NCBI RefSeq assembly: GCF_000686725.1
Contig: NZ_KK366008.1
Span: 200,074 to 264,073, forward strand
Direction: 5' to 3'
Length of the DNA stretch: 64,000 bases
DNA from: Clostridium akagii DSM 12554
GTDB lineage: Bacteria > Bacillota > Clostridia > Clostridiales > Clostridiaceae
A model generated the notes under the pieces. The model saw nothing but the letters and a program-made list of their open reading frames with translations. It searched no databases and was not told where the DNA came from. The position numbers and the translations under genes were made by a program. Of the stretch, positions 8,287-17,413 are shown one piece after another (the stretch's first letter is position 1; each line of letters starts with the position of its first letter).

Positions 8287-8850
8287 TTAACTAAGTACCT
8301 TTTCTTTTTTCCTACTATATGGAATATTCCAAGTATTTAAAAATACATGTTCATTCACATTTTTAATTGGATTATGTGGTTTCTCCTCTTGAATTTCACC
8401 TACTGGTGTAAGTGCTACCACTTTAAAATTAAAAGGTATTGATAGATATTGCCTTATCTTATCCTCATCAAAAGATGCTATCCAACAAGTACCATAACCT
8501 TCACTTGCCGCTGCCAATACAAAATGTTCCAATGCAATAGCACTATCCACTAGATAAAGAGGTTTACCATCTACATTTCCTGAATCCTCAGGTTCACCTA
8601 CTACAATAGAAAGTATAGGGGCATCTTTTATAGCTTGCATTGCCTCATCTGAACTGTTTTTAATACACTCCGAAATTTTTTCTTTTTTATAGCTATCATC
8701 TACTATGATAAATTTATAGGAAGTTTTATTCTTCCATGAGGGTGCAAGCATTGCCGTATTTATTATTCTACCTAGTTTTTCTTCACAAATTTTGGTGTTT
8801 TTAAACTTTTTTACGCTTTTTCTCTTATTTATAACATCATAAAAATCCAT
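8287..8850 (-). CDS. Nitroreductase family FMN-dependent oxidoreductase
   Basis: The 187-residue protein fits the nitroreductase fold: the N-terminal MDFYDVINKRKSVKKF with the Arg/Ser FMN-phosphate contact region, LAPSWKNKTSYKFIIV near residue 35, the central DSAIALEHFVLAAASEGYGTCWI helix pair, and VALTPVGEIQEEKPHNP near the end. These enzymes reduce nitro groups, quinones or similar substrates with NAD(P)H; the natural substrate is not predictable. ATG 8850 is preferred because GGAGTG lies 6-8 nt upstream, while the ATG at 8865 overlaps that site. It stands alone between the polysaccharide locus and the GT-C genes and has its own terminator. Confidence 0.85.
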   Translation of the reverse strand: MDFYDVINKRKSVKKFKNTKICEEKLGRIINTAMLAPSWKNKTSYKFIIVDDSYKKEKISECIKNSSDEAMQAIKDAPILSIVVGEPEDSGNVDGKPLYLVDSAIALEHFVLAAASEGYGTCWIASFDEDKIRQYLSIPFNFKVVALTPVGEIQEEKPHNPIKNVNEHVFLNTWNIPYSRKKEKVLS

Positions 8851-8912
8851 ATAATCACACTCCATTACTTTAATTATTTAAGAGTATTATGTGTAATTAC
8901 TTTACAAATATT

Positions 8913-9821
8913 CTATTTCAAAAATGATTTTATGGCTTCCACATCAATTTCCTTTTTATTTGCCGTAAAACCATAAAATATATTTTTCAGCAGTGTAGAT
9001 GGTTCATGCCTTATTATAATTCTTCCCATTGCTTCAATAAAAATATATATAGAAAATACTGATTTTTCAAAAGCATTCGCATTTCTTCTCATAAATATCA
9101 CCCTATTTCTATTTAAAAAATAGTAGCTTAGTCCATCATACTTAGATATTGTAGATGAACCTTTGTGATATATTCTACTTCCATACACACATAAAAGTTT
9201 ATATCCTGCCCTAGTTGCTTTTAAGCAAAACTCTGTTTCCTCGAAAAAAAGGAAATAATTTTCTGGAATGATACCAATGCTATTAAATACATTTTTTTTT
9301 GCTACAAAACACGCTCCTCCAAGGTAAGCAACTTCAGTATTCTCCGGTTTTATTTCATTGTATTTGGCTCCCTTAAACCTACCTTGAGTAAGTCCAGTAT
9401 ATAAGTTAATGTTTGCTCCCATAGCTTGTATTACATTTCTATCACTATATTTACAAATACAAGGTCCTGCAATTCCAACCTCTGGATCGCATTTCATAAC
9501 ATCAATTATTTTGCTTAAGAAGTCATATTCCACAACCACGTCATTGTTTAATACACATACATATTCAGCGCAATTATCCAATGCATACTTTATAGCAAGA
9601 TTATTGCCATTTGCATAACCTATGTTCCTATCTGTACTTAGAATTTTATATCCTGGAAATTCAATTTTTAACTTTTTAAATGAATCGTCATTTGAGCAGT
9701 TATCCACCACCACAATTTCATAATTATCATAGTCTATACTCTTTAAACTTTGTAAACATTCCTTTGTATCTAGAAATGATTTAAAATTAAGTATTACAAT
9801 AAAAACCTTTGGACTCGTCAT
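8913..9821 (-). CDS. GT2 family glycosyltransferase, rhamnosyltransferase-like
   Basis: This 302-residue enzyme starts with the GT2 nucleotide-sugar fold (FIVILNFKSFLDTKECLQSL, then EIVVVDNCSNDD) and has the metal-binding DXD equivalent LNNDVVV about residue 90. The later segment YLGGACFVAKK and FLFFEETEFCLKATRAGY is the acceptor-side signature of COG1216 enzymes, many of which add rhamnose. It lacks membrane helices apart from a hydrophobic patch near the end, so it acts at the cytoplasmic face. It starts 1 nt after the stop of the GT4 gene, so translation is probably coupled. It is the last gene of this polysaccharide operon. Confidence 0.85.
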   Translation of the reverse strand: MTSPKVFIVILNFKSFLDTKECLQSLKSIDYDNYEIVVVDNCSNDDSFKKLKIEFPGYKILSTDRNIGYANGNNLAIKYALDNCAEYVCVLNNDVVVEYDFLSKIIDVMKCDPEVGIAGPCICKYSDRNVIQAMGANINLYTGLTQGRFKGAKYNEIKPENTEVAYLGGACFVAKKNVFNSIGIIPENYFLFFEETEFCLKATRAGYKLLCVYGSRIYHKGSSTISKYDGLSYYFLNRNRVIFMRRNANAFEKSVFSIYIFIEAMGRIIIRHEPSTLLKNIFYGFTANKKEIDVEAIKSFLK

Positions 9822-9822
9822 A

Positions 9823-10947
9823 TTAATTATTTCCTTTTAATTTATTTATTCTATATTCTAATTTTTTTACTATTGTATCCCAATTATATTCTTCCTTGCA
9901 GAGTTTTTCAGTCACCTGTGAAAATGTTTTGAGATTTTCACTGAGTATAAGTTTTGAAAGCCCCTCAGCTAAGGCCTTCTCATCACCTACATTAACAGTT
10001 ATTCCGTTTTCCAATGCGGTGAGTTCCTCAGCTATACCAACTCTAGTTGATAGTATAACATCACCACAAGAAGCAGCTTCGATTAATGCAATTCCTACGC
10101 TTTCAAAACTGGAAGTTAAACAAAATATTTTAGCATTTTTATATTCCATGTATAGTTCTTCCCTATTATAAATAGGGCCTTTAAAAATCACATTGCCCTT
10201 GATACCTTTGTTTTTATTATAAAAATCATCTATTGTATTTTGAAAATTTTCCTCTACAGGTCCTATGAATACGACCTTCCAATGTGCTCTTACTTTTTCG
10301 TCCAAAGAGGCAAAAGCTTTTAAAAGTAAGTCTGAAACCTTTTCTGGACTCCCAATTCTACCAACGCTTAATATTGTATTCTCCCTAGTTGAAAAGTCTG
10401 ATTTTTCATTAAAACATTTCATTTCATAATCTATACCATTAGGCACATTTAAAAGCTTTGAGCTATGTTTATTTAGTAATGCTTTAAGATTTTCATATAT
10501 TTTTTTCTGTTCTACCCCTATAATATCTACCCTACTTAAAAAAAAGTTAAAAAATAGTCTTTCAATAAAACCCATAGCTTTTATTTTACCCAAAATTGCC
10601 TCTGTACAATCTAGTTTAAGGAATATAGTTCCTTTTTTATTAAACAGTTTATAAATAGCTGCATAGACAACAGAATTAAAGGTCATATGGAATATTTGAA
10701 GCACATCAATTTTTACTGCATTATTTCTAAGATATAAAAATACATTTAAAAAATGCCCATGCTTTTTATCTATAAATTCTTGTTTCAATCCCTTTACCTC
10801 ATTATTTAAATATTCATATTCTCCATTGTTATATGATGCTACGAAAGCATCATATTCATAAAGTTTATGTAGCTTATATGCAATCATACCTACATCCTTT
10901 ATGAGATGAACATTTTCTGCATTAGGGTATAACACACAATATCTCAT
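9823..10947 (-). CDS. GT4 family glycosyltransferase
   Basis: The C-terminal half shows the GT4 donor-binding fold: ILSVGRIGSPEKVSDLLLKAF, VFIGPVEENF, then CLTSSFESVGIALIEAASCG with the E-x7-E type catalytic/donor motif. The N-terminal half is less conserved, as expected for the acceptor side. The product is about 374 residues, usual for the family. It probably transfers a hexose onto a lipid-linked oligosaccharide at the cytoplasmic membrane. ATG 10947 is preferred; a GTG at 10959 overlaps the stop of the upstream flippase gene but would sit directly on the AAAGGGG ribosome site. It lies between the flippase and a GT2 gene in one operon. Confidence 0.8.
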   Translation of the reverse strand: MRYCVLYPNAENVHLIKDVGMIAYKLHKLYEYDAFVASYNNGEYEYLNNEVKGLKQEFIDKKHGHFLNVFLYLRNNAVKIDVLQIFHMTFNSVVYAAIYKLFNKKGTIFLKLDCTEAILGKIKAMGFIERLFFNFFLSRVDIIGVEQKKIYENLKALLNKHSSKLLNVPNGIDYEMKCFNEKSDFSTRENTILSVGRIGSPEKVSDLLLKAFASLDEKVRAHWKVVFIGPVEENFQNTIDDFYNKNKGIKGNVIFKGPIYNREELYMEYKNAKIFCLTSSFESVGIALIEAASCGDVILSTRVGIAEELTALENGITVNVGDEKALAEGLSKLILSENLKTFSQVTEKLCKEEYNWDTIVKKLEYRINKLKGNN

Positions 10948-10955
10948 TCTTGTAA

Positions 10956-12377
10956 TCACCCCTTTCTAAGTAAAGATTTAATTTCACCCATAGTTATATA
11001 CTTTGTAATAAAAATAAAGAGACAATACATAGCTGCGCTGATAACAATATTCATAATAATATTAATATTGTTGTATTTAAGCAAAAGAGTTATTGCCGCC
11101 ATCAATAAACCAGGAAATAATGCTCTCACTATGTTTTTCATATTTGGTACTACTATTATCTCTTTTGTATATTGCTTCATCATAACAAAATTAATAATTT
11201 CAGATGCTAATGTTATTATAGCTGCAATGTTCATTCCATATTTAGGTGTCAATACTAAATTCAGTCCAAGATTTACTATGGCTGATACTGCCACTGCCTT
11301 TACATATTTTCTTTCTAAGTTAAAAGCATTTAAACCATAGCCATATAATTCTCTGAAAAAGAGAATCACAACATAAACTAATAATATAGAAAAAGAAATA
11401 TATGCACTAACATATGTTTTATCATACAATAATATAATTAATTGTTTTGAAAGAATTATTCCTCCAAGTGCCACAGGTATTATGAATGCAGCTAATATTT
11501 TTGAAGTCTTATCCATAAGTTCACAAAGTTTTTCCTTAGAATTTTCATGAAAATAACTTATCATTACAGGAAAAATAGGAATGAATATCATGCCAACCAC
11601 ATTTATAAGAAAAAATATTATATTATATCCTGATGCATAAATTCCTGCCTCTGCACTTCCTCTAGAAAAATAAATCACAACTCTATCCACGTTTCCATTT
11701 ATCATAGCTAGTAGTCCCGAAATTACAAATGGAAGTCCAAAATTTACATATCCCAGCATTGTTATTTTATTTAATCTTACCTTAACATTTAACCTCTCTT
11801 TAAAGAAATATCCATAGAACTGAAACATAACTCCTATTATCAGTGCTAAAGCCGTAAATAATGGTACATAATATAGTTGAGTTTTTTCCTTTAAGAATAT
11901 GTATACTAACACAAATGGAACTCCACTCTTTAAAACATTATATACAGAATTATACTCCATCTTTTGTAAACCACTATATACCCAATCAATACTCATAGCC
12001 ATTGGGAGTAACGTTAATCCATATAGTGCTAATAGTATTGCTAGCACACCATCATGATTAAATTTCCATATACAGAGTGCAACCACTGCGATTAATACAA
12101 AGCTAATAATAAAAAGAATAATTCTAAATAAAAGAATATCCCCAACTACGGTTTTTATTCGGTTTTTATCCTTTGCTATCTCACGAGTTCCATAAGTCTG
12201 TAATCCAAAAAGTACAAATAACGTAAAATAGGTTATTATGGATTGAACCGTCGTTAATTCACCAAAGGCTGTTTCACCCAATCGCTTACCACAAAAACTA
12301 GTTGTAAGAAATGCCAGAAATTGAGCTAAAATACTTGAACTAATTACAACTATAGCATTTTTTGCCACTTTATTCAT
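10956..12377 (-). CDS. Polysaccharide flippase, Wzx-like (MOP superfamily)
   Basis: This 473-residue protein has about 12-14 hydrophobic helices and the N-terminal pattern of oligosaccharide flippases (AKNAIVVISSSILAQFLAF, then CGKRLGETAFGELTTVQS). Charged residues within the helices, such as YGTREIAKDK and the loop after helix 2, are typical of Wzx/RfbX. Such proteins move undecaprenyl-diphosphate-linked oligosaccharides to the outer face. It belongs with the O-antigen-ligase-like gene upstream. Its stop is within a few bases of the next gene, so the two are co-transcribed. A hairpin separates it from rfbD, so it may have a separate promoter, which I could not locate. Confidence 0.85.
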   Translation of the reverse strand: MNKVAKNAIVVISSSILAQFLAFLTTSFCGKRLGETAFGELTTVQSIITYFTLFVLFGLQTYGTREIAKDKNRIKTVVGDILLFRIILFIISFVLIAVVALCIWKFNHDGVLAILLALYGLTLLPMAMSIDWVYSGLQKMEYNSVYNVLKSGVPFVLVYIFLKEKTQLYYVPLFTALALIIGVMFQFYGYFFKERLNVKVRLNKITMLGYVNFGLPFVISGLLAMINGNVDRVVIYFSRGSAEAGIYASGYNIIFFLINVVGMIFIPIFPVMISYFHENSKEKLCELMDKTSKILAAFIIPVALGGIILSKQLIILLYDKTYVSAYISFSILLVYVVILFFRELYGYGLNAFNLERKYVKAVAVSAIVNLGLNLVLTPKYGMNIAAIITLASEIINFVMMKQYTKEIIVVPNMKNIVRALFPGLLMAAITLLLKYNNINIIMNIVISAAMYCLFIFITKYITMGEIKSLLRKG

Positions 12378-12406
12378 CTGAATACCATCCTTAAATCCTT
12401 TTTAAA

Positions 12407-12433
12407 AGACTCGTACTTTTAAAGTACGAGTCT
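12407..12433 (-). terminator. Hairpin after rfbD
   Basis: A perfect 13-bp inverted repeat with almost no loop (AGACTCGTACTTT and its complement) lies 12 nt after the rfbD stop and is followed on the minus strand by TTTT. It may be a partial terminator inside the locus. Confidence 0.6.
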
Positions 12434-12444
12434 AAATATATTAG

Positions 12445-13287
12445 TTATGCATCAAGATCTGCAAGATACTCTTTTAATGCTTCTTTCCAATCTCTTGTAA
12501 TATCACCTGTAGTTAATTCCAGCATATAATTTCTAAGCACAGAATATTTTGGTCTTTTTGCAGCGGTTGGGAATTCTTCAGAAGTACATGGAGTAACTTT
12601 AATATTTATGTTTCTAATTGCAAATATCTCTAAAGCAAAGTCATACCAAGAACAAACACCCTTACACGTACAATGGAACAAACCATAATTTTTTTCCCTA
12701 ACAAGCTTAATAATAACTCTTGCCAGATCCACAGTGCTTGTTGGTGTACCAATTTGATCATTTACAACTTTAAGTTCATCATGGTCTTTACTAAGTTTTA
12801 ACATTGTTTTTACAAAATTGCCACCATCACCATAAAGCCATGCGGTTCTGACTATGTAATGTTTTGGATTTAATGCTCTAACTAATTTTTCGCCTTCAAG
12901 TTTAGTACTTCCATAGACTGATTTTGGGTTTGGTTTATCAAACTCCGTAAGGTTTTTATCAACTTCCCCATCAAAAACATAATCTGTAGAAATTTGAACT
13001 ATTTCTGCACCTATTGAAAATGCAGCGGACGCTAAATTCTTAGGTCCAATAGTATTTATTTTTGTAGCCAAATCTAGTTGTGATTCACATTTATCAACCT
13101 GAGTATGTGCCGCACAATTTATTATAACATCTGGTTTATTTTCACTTACATATTTGTTTACTGCTAATACATCTGTTATATCAAGATCCGTAACATCCGT
13201 TAGTAAAAGTTCCACATCTGTTTTACCATATTGTTTTTGAATCTCTCTTCCAAGCTGTCCGTTTGCTCCTGTTATTAAAATTTTCAT
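12445..13287 (-). CDS. rfbD: dTDP-4-dehydrorhamnose reductase
   Basis: RfbD makes dTDP-L-rhamnose by NAD(P)H reduction of dTDP-4-keto-L-rhamnose, the last step of the pathway whose other genes (rfbA, rfbB, rfbC) lie at 31.6-34.1 kb. The 280-residue extended SDR protein has the cofactor motif GANGQLG near residue 7, the segment STDYVFDG, the catalytic YGSTKLEGE (Tyr-x3-Lys), and the family segment RTAWLYGDGGNFVKTM. ATG 13287 follows AGGAG at good distance; an upstream TTG at 13296 is less likely. It is separated from rfbABC by about 18 kb, which is unusual since the four genes are often adjacent. Confidence 0.93.
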   Translation of the reverse strand: MKILITGANGQLGREIQKQYGKTDVELLLTDVTDLDITDVLAVNKYVSENKPDVIINCAAHTQVDKCESQLDLATKINTIGPKNLASAAFSIGAEIVQISTDYVFDGEVDKNLTEFDKPNPKSVYGSTKLEGEKLVRALNPKHYIVRTAWLYGDGGNFVKTMLKLSKDHDELKVVNDQIGTPTSTVDLARVIIKLVREKNYGLFHCTCKGVCSWYDFALEIFAIRNINIKVTPCTSEEFPTAAKRPKYSVLRNYMLELTTGDITRDWKEALKEYLADLDA

Positions 13288-13315
13288 TGTTATCAACTCC
13301 TAAATATATTATATA

Positions 13316-14032
13316 CTATTTTTCTTTTTTACTGAAAGTAACTTTTAATAAAAATTTAGGGATAACCCCTAATCTTTTTATTCTAAATGGCTCCTTTGAA
13401 ACTCTATATAACCATTCTAGTCCCATATTTATCATCCACCTTGGAGCTCTTTTAAGCTTTCCTGATATAACATCAAAACTGCCCCCAAGTCCCATATATA
13501 TGCTAGCAGGCAAACTATTCATATACTGATTGATAAACCTTTCCTGTTTGGGAGATCCCATGGCTACAAACAACACATGGGGACTAGATTCTTTTATGTC
13601 GTTCAATATTTCTTCACAATTTTTAATATCAAAATAGCCATCATGACTGCCTACAATAATTAATCCACTATACTTCTTTTTCAAGTTTTCCATGCATTTA
13701 TCTAGCATTTCCTGCTTTGCACCTAAAAAATATATTCCCTTTTTCTCATCCCTGCAGTATTTTACTATTGCTTCCATAACTTCAATACCTGCGATTTTCT
13801 CTTTTACTGGCGCCTTTGCTATTTTAGATGCTATAACAACTCCTATTCCATCTGGAATTATAACGGAGTTTTTTTCTGTGCAACCTTTAAAAAGTGAATT
13901 ATCATTCATTCCATTGTACAATACTTCAGGATTTCCTGAAATTATATGAATTTTATTAAAACCTTTTATGTACTTAATAAATTCATTTTTACTCTCATTA
14001 TATATATCATATTTTAATACTCTTGAAAACAT
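13316..14032 (-). CDS. tagA: WecG/TagA/CpsF family glycosyltransferase
   Basis: The 238-residue protein matches GT26 enzymes that add N-acetylmannosamine (or a related sugar) to undecaprenyl-diphosphate-GlcNAc, the committed step of wall teichoic acid or similar secondary wall polymers. Diagnostic segments are IISGNPEVLYNG, VIIPDGIGVVIASK, YFLGAKQEMLDKC, VAMGSPKQERFI and YMGLGGSFDVISGKLKRAP with the conserved C-terminal ...EWLYRVSKEPFR. There is no membrane helix; it works at the cytoplasmic face. It starts 9 nt after the ligase-like gene and precedes rfbD. No tagB, tagF or wecB-like gene is in the window, so a typical teichoic acid is not shown, and the sugar is an inference. Confidence 0.87.
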   Translation of the reverse strand: MFSRVLKYDIYNESKNEFIKYIKGFNKIHIISGNPEVLYNGMNDNSLFKGCTEKNSVIIPDGIGVVIASKIAKAPVKEKIAGIEVMEAIVKYCRDEKKGIYFLGAKQEMLDKCMENLKKKYSGLIIVGSHDGYFDIKNCEEILNDIKESSPHVLFVAMGSPKQERFINQYMNSLPASIYMGLGGSFDVISGKLKRAPRWMINMGLEWLYRVSKEPFRIKRLGVIPKFLLKVTFSKKEK

Positions 14033-14041
14033 ATATTCCCC

Positions 14042-15295
14042 CTAGTATGTATTAGTACGCTCTCTATAAAGTAATGCATCAGCGCAGGCTAAAAATATCC
14101 AAAAATATGCTACCACTTCAGGAACGGTAAATAAACTTTCTAACAAATTCATAAAGAAAAATCCAATCATAGAGGCGAAAAATCCAATATAGAACAATTT
14201 TAGGTCTTTATCCTCTATATTTTTAATCACACTTTTAACCTTTATTATAGCACCTAATATTATCGCAATAAAAGAAATACCTCCAACTACTCCAAGTTCC
14301 GACTCAATCTTTAAATATGCGTTATGACTAGGATAATGGGAATAATTTAAATAGCGAAGATATTTGTATTTTGCCACATAGGTGTCATATAATTCTGTGA
14401 AATTTCCGTTTCCAACCCCAAGCAAAGGATGTTCTTGTATCATCTTTAATGCTGTTTTCCAAATATGTATTCTACCCGCATCTATTGAGCCCTTTCCAAT
14501 TTGAAACAATCTAGTATTTACCATGGGAATAGCAAATGCAATTCCTACAATTCCACCTAGCCCTATTAAAAAATACCAACTATATATGACTGCTAATATT
14601 ACAGCACCAACAGCTAAAGCTAAATATGAATTTCTAGAACCTGTAAAGCTTATATTACAAAGTGTCATTACAAATATTATAGTGAATATACTTTTTGAAA
14701 TTATATTTTTCCCTTTTACTATCATCATAAGCACAGGAAAAGCTCCAATAAGCAAAAATGCAGCAAAAGTGTTTGGATTATCAAAAGTAGCATTGGTTCT
14801 TAAAATATTTGTGCCCGGAACAGCGTATCCAGATAAAAGTGCAAAACCTGTAATTTTTTGAAAAATACCATAAATATTTATCACTGTAAACGTGAATAAA
14901 TAAGAATTTATAATCCCTTTCACCTGATTGTTATCCATATTATACTTTATTATAATATATAATAACACATAGGATAAAAATCTGGCACTTTCAGTTATAG
15001 CAATCATCCTATATGATGCATAGAAAATAGATATTACCATAATCCCCAAAAGTGCAAGCATTGAAATACCTAAAAAGTCTGTTGAAAAATCTTTCAAATT
15101 ACCTATGAAACCTCGCCAGTTTTTCACTGCTGAAATGAAAAATATTAATATTAATAATGCTAATAAACTTATTCCAAATGGTGGTATTTCGTGAATTTTA
15201 GGAATTATATTAAGTTTTAAACCATTAGGTATAATTGGTATAAGTATAACATAAGCACATAATATGTAATAAATTAATTTATTTTTAATCCTCAA
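14042..15295 (-). CDS. O-antigen ligase-like membrane protein (WaaL/RfaL family)
   Basis: This is an integral membrane protein of about 417 residues with ten or more hydrophobic segments and a large outer loop near the middle (about residues 265-330) containing GRIHIWKTALKMIQEHPLLGVGNGNF, then YSHYPSHNAYLKIESELGVVG. That loop and the Arg/His residues in it are the hallmark of the Wzy_C/O-antigen ligase superfamily. It may polymerise or ligate flipped oligosaccharides to an acceptor in the cell wall. I prefer a TTG start at 15295 because AAGAGG is 8 nt upstream; a GTG at 15304 overlaps that site. Wzy polymerases look similar, so ligase versus polymerase is unresolved. Confidence 0.82.
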   Translation of the reverse strand: MRIKNKLIYYILCAYVILIPIIPNGLKLNIIPKIHEIPPFGISLLALLILIFFISAVKNWRGFIGNLKDFSTDFLGISMLALLGIMVISIFYASYRMIAITESARFLSYVLLYIIIKYNMDNNQVKGIINSYLFTFTVINIYGIFQKITGFALLSGYAVPGTNILRTNATFDNPNTFAAFLLIGAFPVLMMIVKGKNIISKSIFTIIFVMTLCNISFTGSRNSYLALAVGAVILAVIYSWYFLIGLGGIVGIAFAIPMVNTRLFQIGKGSIDAGRIHIWKTALKMIQEHPLLGVGNGNFTELYDTYVAKYKYLRYLNYSHYPSHNAYLKIESELGVVGGISFIAIILGAIIKVKSVIKNIEDKDLKLFYIGFFASMIGFFFMNLLESLFTVPEVVAYFWIFLACADALLYRERTNTY

Positions 15296-15323
15296 ACTTA
15301 TCACCTCTTAACAACTTATTTTT

Positions 15324-16316
15324 TTAGTACCTATTTCTGGCTATAGCACTTTTATTTGTGGCCATTTTTATGGTATCTAAGTATATTTTTTTGTTATCCA
15401 TAATGGTTTTTGATGGTTTGAAAATCCGTAAAAAAGTTAGTCCTAACACTCTAAAACCAAGAGCAATAACTAAATTTATCCTCACCTGTAATTCCTTTGC
15501 CCTACCATAATTTTTTCTGTAGTATAATATCATGCTTCTGTATCTTTCATAAAAGGTCATAGCACTTAATTTTTCACTACTTTGTCCAATAAGATGAATT
15601 ATCTGTGCATGAGGATAATAGACTCTACTCCAACCAGCAATAGAAGCCTTAAGACAATAATCTATCTCTTCATAATACATAAAATACCTTTCATCTAGCA
15701 TTCCAATATCCTCAATAGTCTGCCTTCTTAATAATAACGCAGCACCAACTAATACTTGTACTTCTTCAGGTTCTTCTATACTTTGATAATTTTTCATATA
15801 TTGCTCCACATCTTTTGATCCAAAGATTCCCCCAAATTTAACAAAGAAACTCTTAACCAAAGGAATTTTAAGTACATTTTTCAATTTATACATGTGATAA
15901 ACTTCCCTCTTAAATGTAGGAAATCCCGAGATGGATGTTTGGTGAGTCAAATCTTTATTTAAAAGTTTTGGTCCAAGCATACCTATGTTTTCTTTTTCAT
16001 CCATGTACCCTATCATTTTTTCCATGGCATCTTTCAAAATAATAGTATCACTATTAAGTAAAAATACATATCTTCCAACGCTTTTCTTTATACCTAAATT
16101 GTTTGCATATGCAAATCCTCCATTTACTTTACTCAAAATTAGCTTTACGTCTTTAAAGTCATTTTCAAGCATTTCAATGCTATCATCACTTGATGCGTTA
16201 TCCACAACTATTATTTCAAAAGAAATGCCTTTAGTATTATCATATATGGATTCAATACAGGCTTTTATAAGATCCTTTGTATTGTAATTTACAATTATTA
16301 TTGAAATGTCAATCAT
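15324..16316 (-). CDS. GT2 family glycosyltransferase, rhamnosyltransferase-like
   Basis: The 330-residue enzyme begins with ISIIIVNYNTKDLIKACIESI and EIIVVDNASSDDSIEML and has LLNSDTIIL as the DXD-type metal site about residue 90. LVGAALLLRRQTIEDIGMLD and YFMYYEEIDYCLKA belong to the COG1216 (WbbL-like) acceptor region. A hydrophobic stretch near residue 285 may associate with the membrane. ATG 16316 follows GGAGG at 6 nt; the TTG at 16337 is a less likely alternative. It is a paralog of the adjacent gene at 16341 and of 8913, and probably acts in the same glycan assembly. Confidence 0.86.
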   Translation of the reverse strand: MIDISIIIVNYNTKDLIKACIESIYDNTKGISFEIIVVDNASSDDSIEMLENDFKDVKLILSKVNGGFAYANNLGIKKSVGRYVFLLNSDTIILKDAMEKMIGYMDEKENIGMLGPKLLNKDLTHQTSISGFPTFKREVYHMYKLKNVLKIPLVKSFFVKFGGIFGSKDVEQYMKNYQSIEEPEEVQVLVGAALLLRRQTIEDIGMLDERYFMYYEEIDYCLKASIAGWSRVYYPHAQIIHLIGQSSEKLSAMTFYERYRSMILYYRKNYGRAKELQVRINLVIALGFRVLGLTFLRIFKPSKTIMDNKKIYLDTIKMATNKSAIARNRY

Positions 16317-16340
16317 TTTTTCCTCCAATAAAGTCAAATT

Positions 16341-17243
16341 CTAACCTTTTGTTCCCACTCTACCATTTGGCACCAACTTGTTTTTTATTATAGCAACTAT
16401 ACCTAGAAGAACTATTCCTACATAAACTATCCAGTCAAATAAAAATATACTTTCACCTTTATTATACTTATTATAAAATATAATCATTGCCCTATAGAAT
16501 TCATAGGTTGCTTTTGTTCCAAGTTTTTTACTACTTTGCCCTTTATAATGAATTATTGTGCCAACTGGACAATATCTCACAATATAGCCTTGTTTTTTTG
16601 TTCTCATACACCAATCCATCTCTTCTCCATACATAAAAAATGTCTCATCAAGCGGACCAATTTTATCAATTACTTCTCTTTTTATCATTAAAAAACATCC
16701 AGATACAGAGTCCACGTCTAAAAATTCATCTTCTGGCGCATTAGTCAGATTATACCTAGTTAAATTCTTGTTATTTTTGAATAATCTACTAATTCCAAAG
16801 AGTTTAAAAAAAGCATCCTTAGGCCTTGGTGCCATACGTCTGCATGCAAGTTGAAGGGTTCCATCTAGATTCAAAACTTTACAACCAACAACACCTAGTT
16901 TTTTGTCACCCATAAGACATTCATAAGTTTTACATATTACGTTTTCATTTATTAATGTGTCTGCATTGAGTAGTAAAACAGCAGTTCCTTTAGCTATTTT
17001 TATAGCCTGGTTATTGGCTGATGCAAATCCTTTATTATCTTTATTCTCAATAAGCGTAAAATTTGATTTATGTAAAAATTTTTCCTTTAGCATCTCACAG
17101 CTTCCATCAGAAGAATTGTTATCTACAATTATAATTTCATAATTTAATTCTTTTGTATTTTCATATACTGAATACAAACAATCTTTTAAAAGATCTTTTG
17201 CATTCCAATTTACTATTATTATACTTAAGTTTATCTCCACCAT
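16341..17243 (-). CDS. GT2 family glycosyltransferase, rhamnosyltransferase-like
   Basis: This 300-residue paralog of the next gene has LSIIIVNWNAKDLLKDCL, EIIIVDNNSSDGSCEML and LLLNADTLI (metal site), then VDSVSGCFLMIKREVIDKIG and FFMYGEEMDWCMRT. A C-terminal hydrophobic helix (about 265-285) suggests membrane association. AGGAG lies 6 nt before its ATG. It appears to be the first gene of the operon running down to 12.4 kb, because a strong terminator hairpin and a decayed region lie upstream; I could not locate its promoter with confidence. Confidence 0.86.
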   Translation of the reverse strand: MVEINLSIIIVNWNAKDLLKDCLYSVYENTKELNYEIIIVDNNSSDGSCEMLKEKFLHKSNFTLIENKDNKGFASANNQAIKIAKGTAVLLLNADTLINENVICKTYECLMGDKKLGVVGCKVLNLDGTLQLACRRMAPRPKDAFFKLFGISRLFKNNKNLTRYNLTNAPEDEFLDVDSVSGCFLMIKREVIDKIGPLDETFFMYGEEMDWCMRTKKQGYIVRYCPVGTIIHYKGQSSKKLGTKATYEFYRAMIIFYNKYNKGESIFLFDWIVYVGIVLLGIVAIIKNKLVPNGRVGTKG

Positions 17244-17355
17244 TACATACTCCTGTTTACTTGATTTTAATCACTATTTATATTAACATTTACAATTATA
17301 ATAGTCAAACATTTATGCATTAAATTCTTTTGGGTGGAGAAATCATAATATTTAA

Positions 17356-17406
17356 TGTTAATAAAAAGAGATCATAAATTATCTCTATAATCTCTTTTTA
17401 TTAACA
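17356..17406 (-). terminator. Perfect 17-bp terminator hairpin after the acyltransferase remnant
   Basis: The arms 17356-17372 and 17390-17406 are perfectly complementary, with TTTTTATTAACA on the 3' side of the minus transcript. It separates the decayed region from the GT2 operon. Confidence 0.75.
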
Positions 17407-17413
17407 TTTGTTC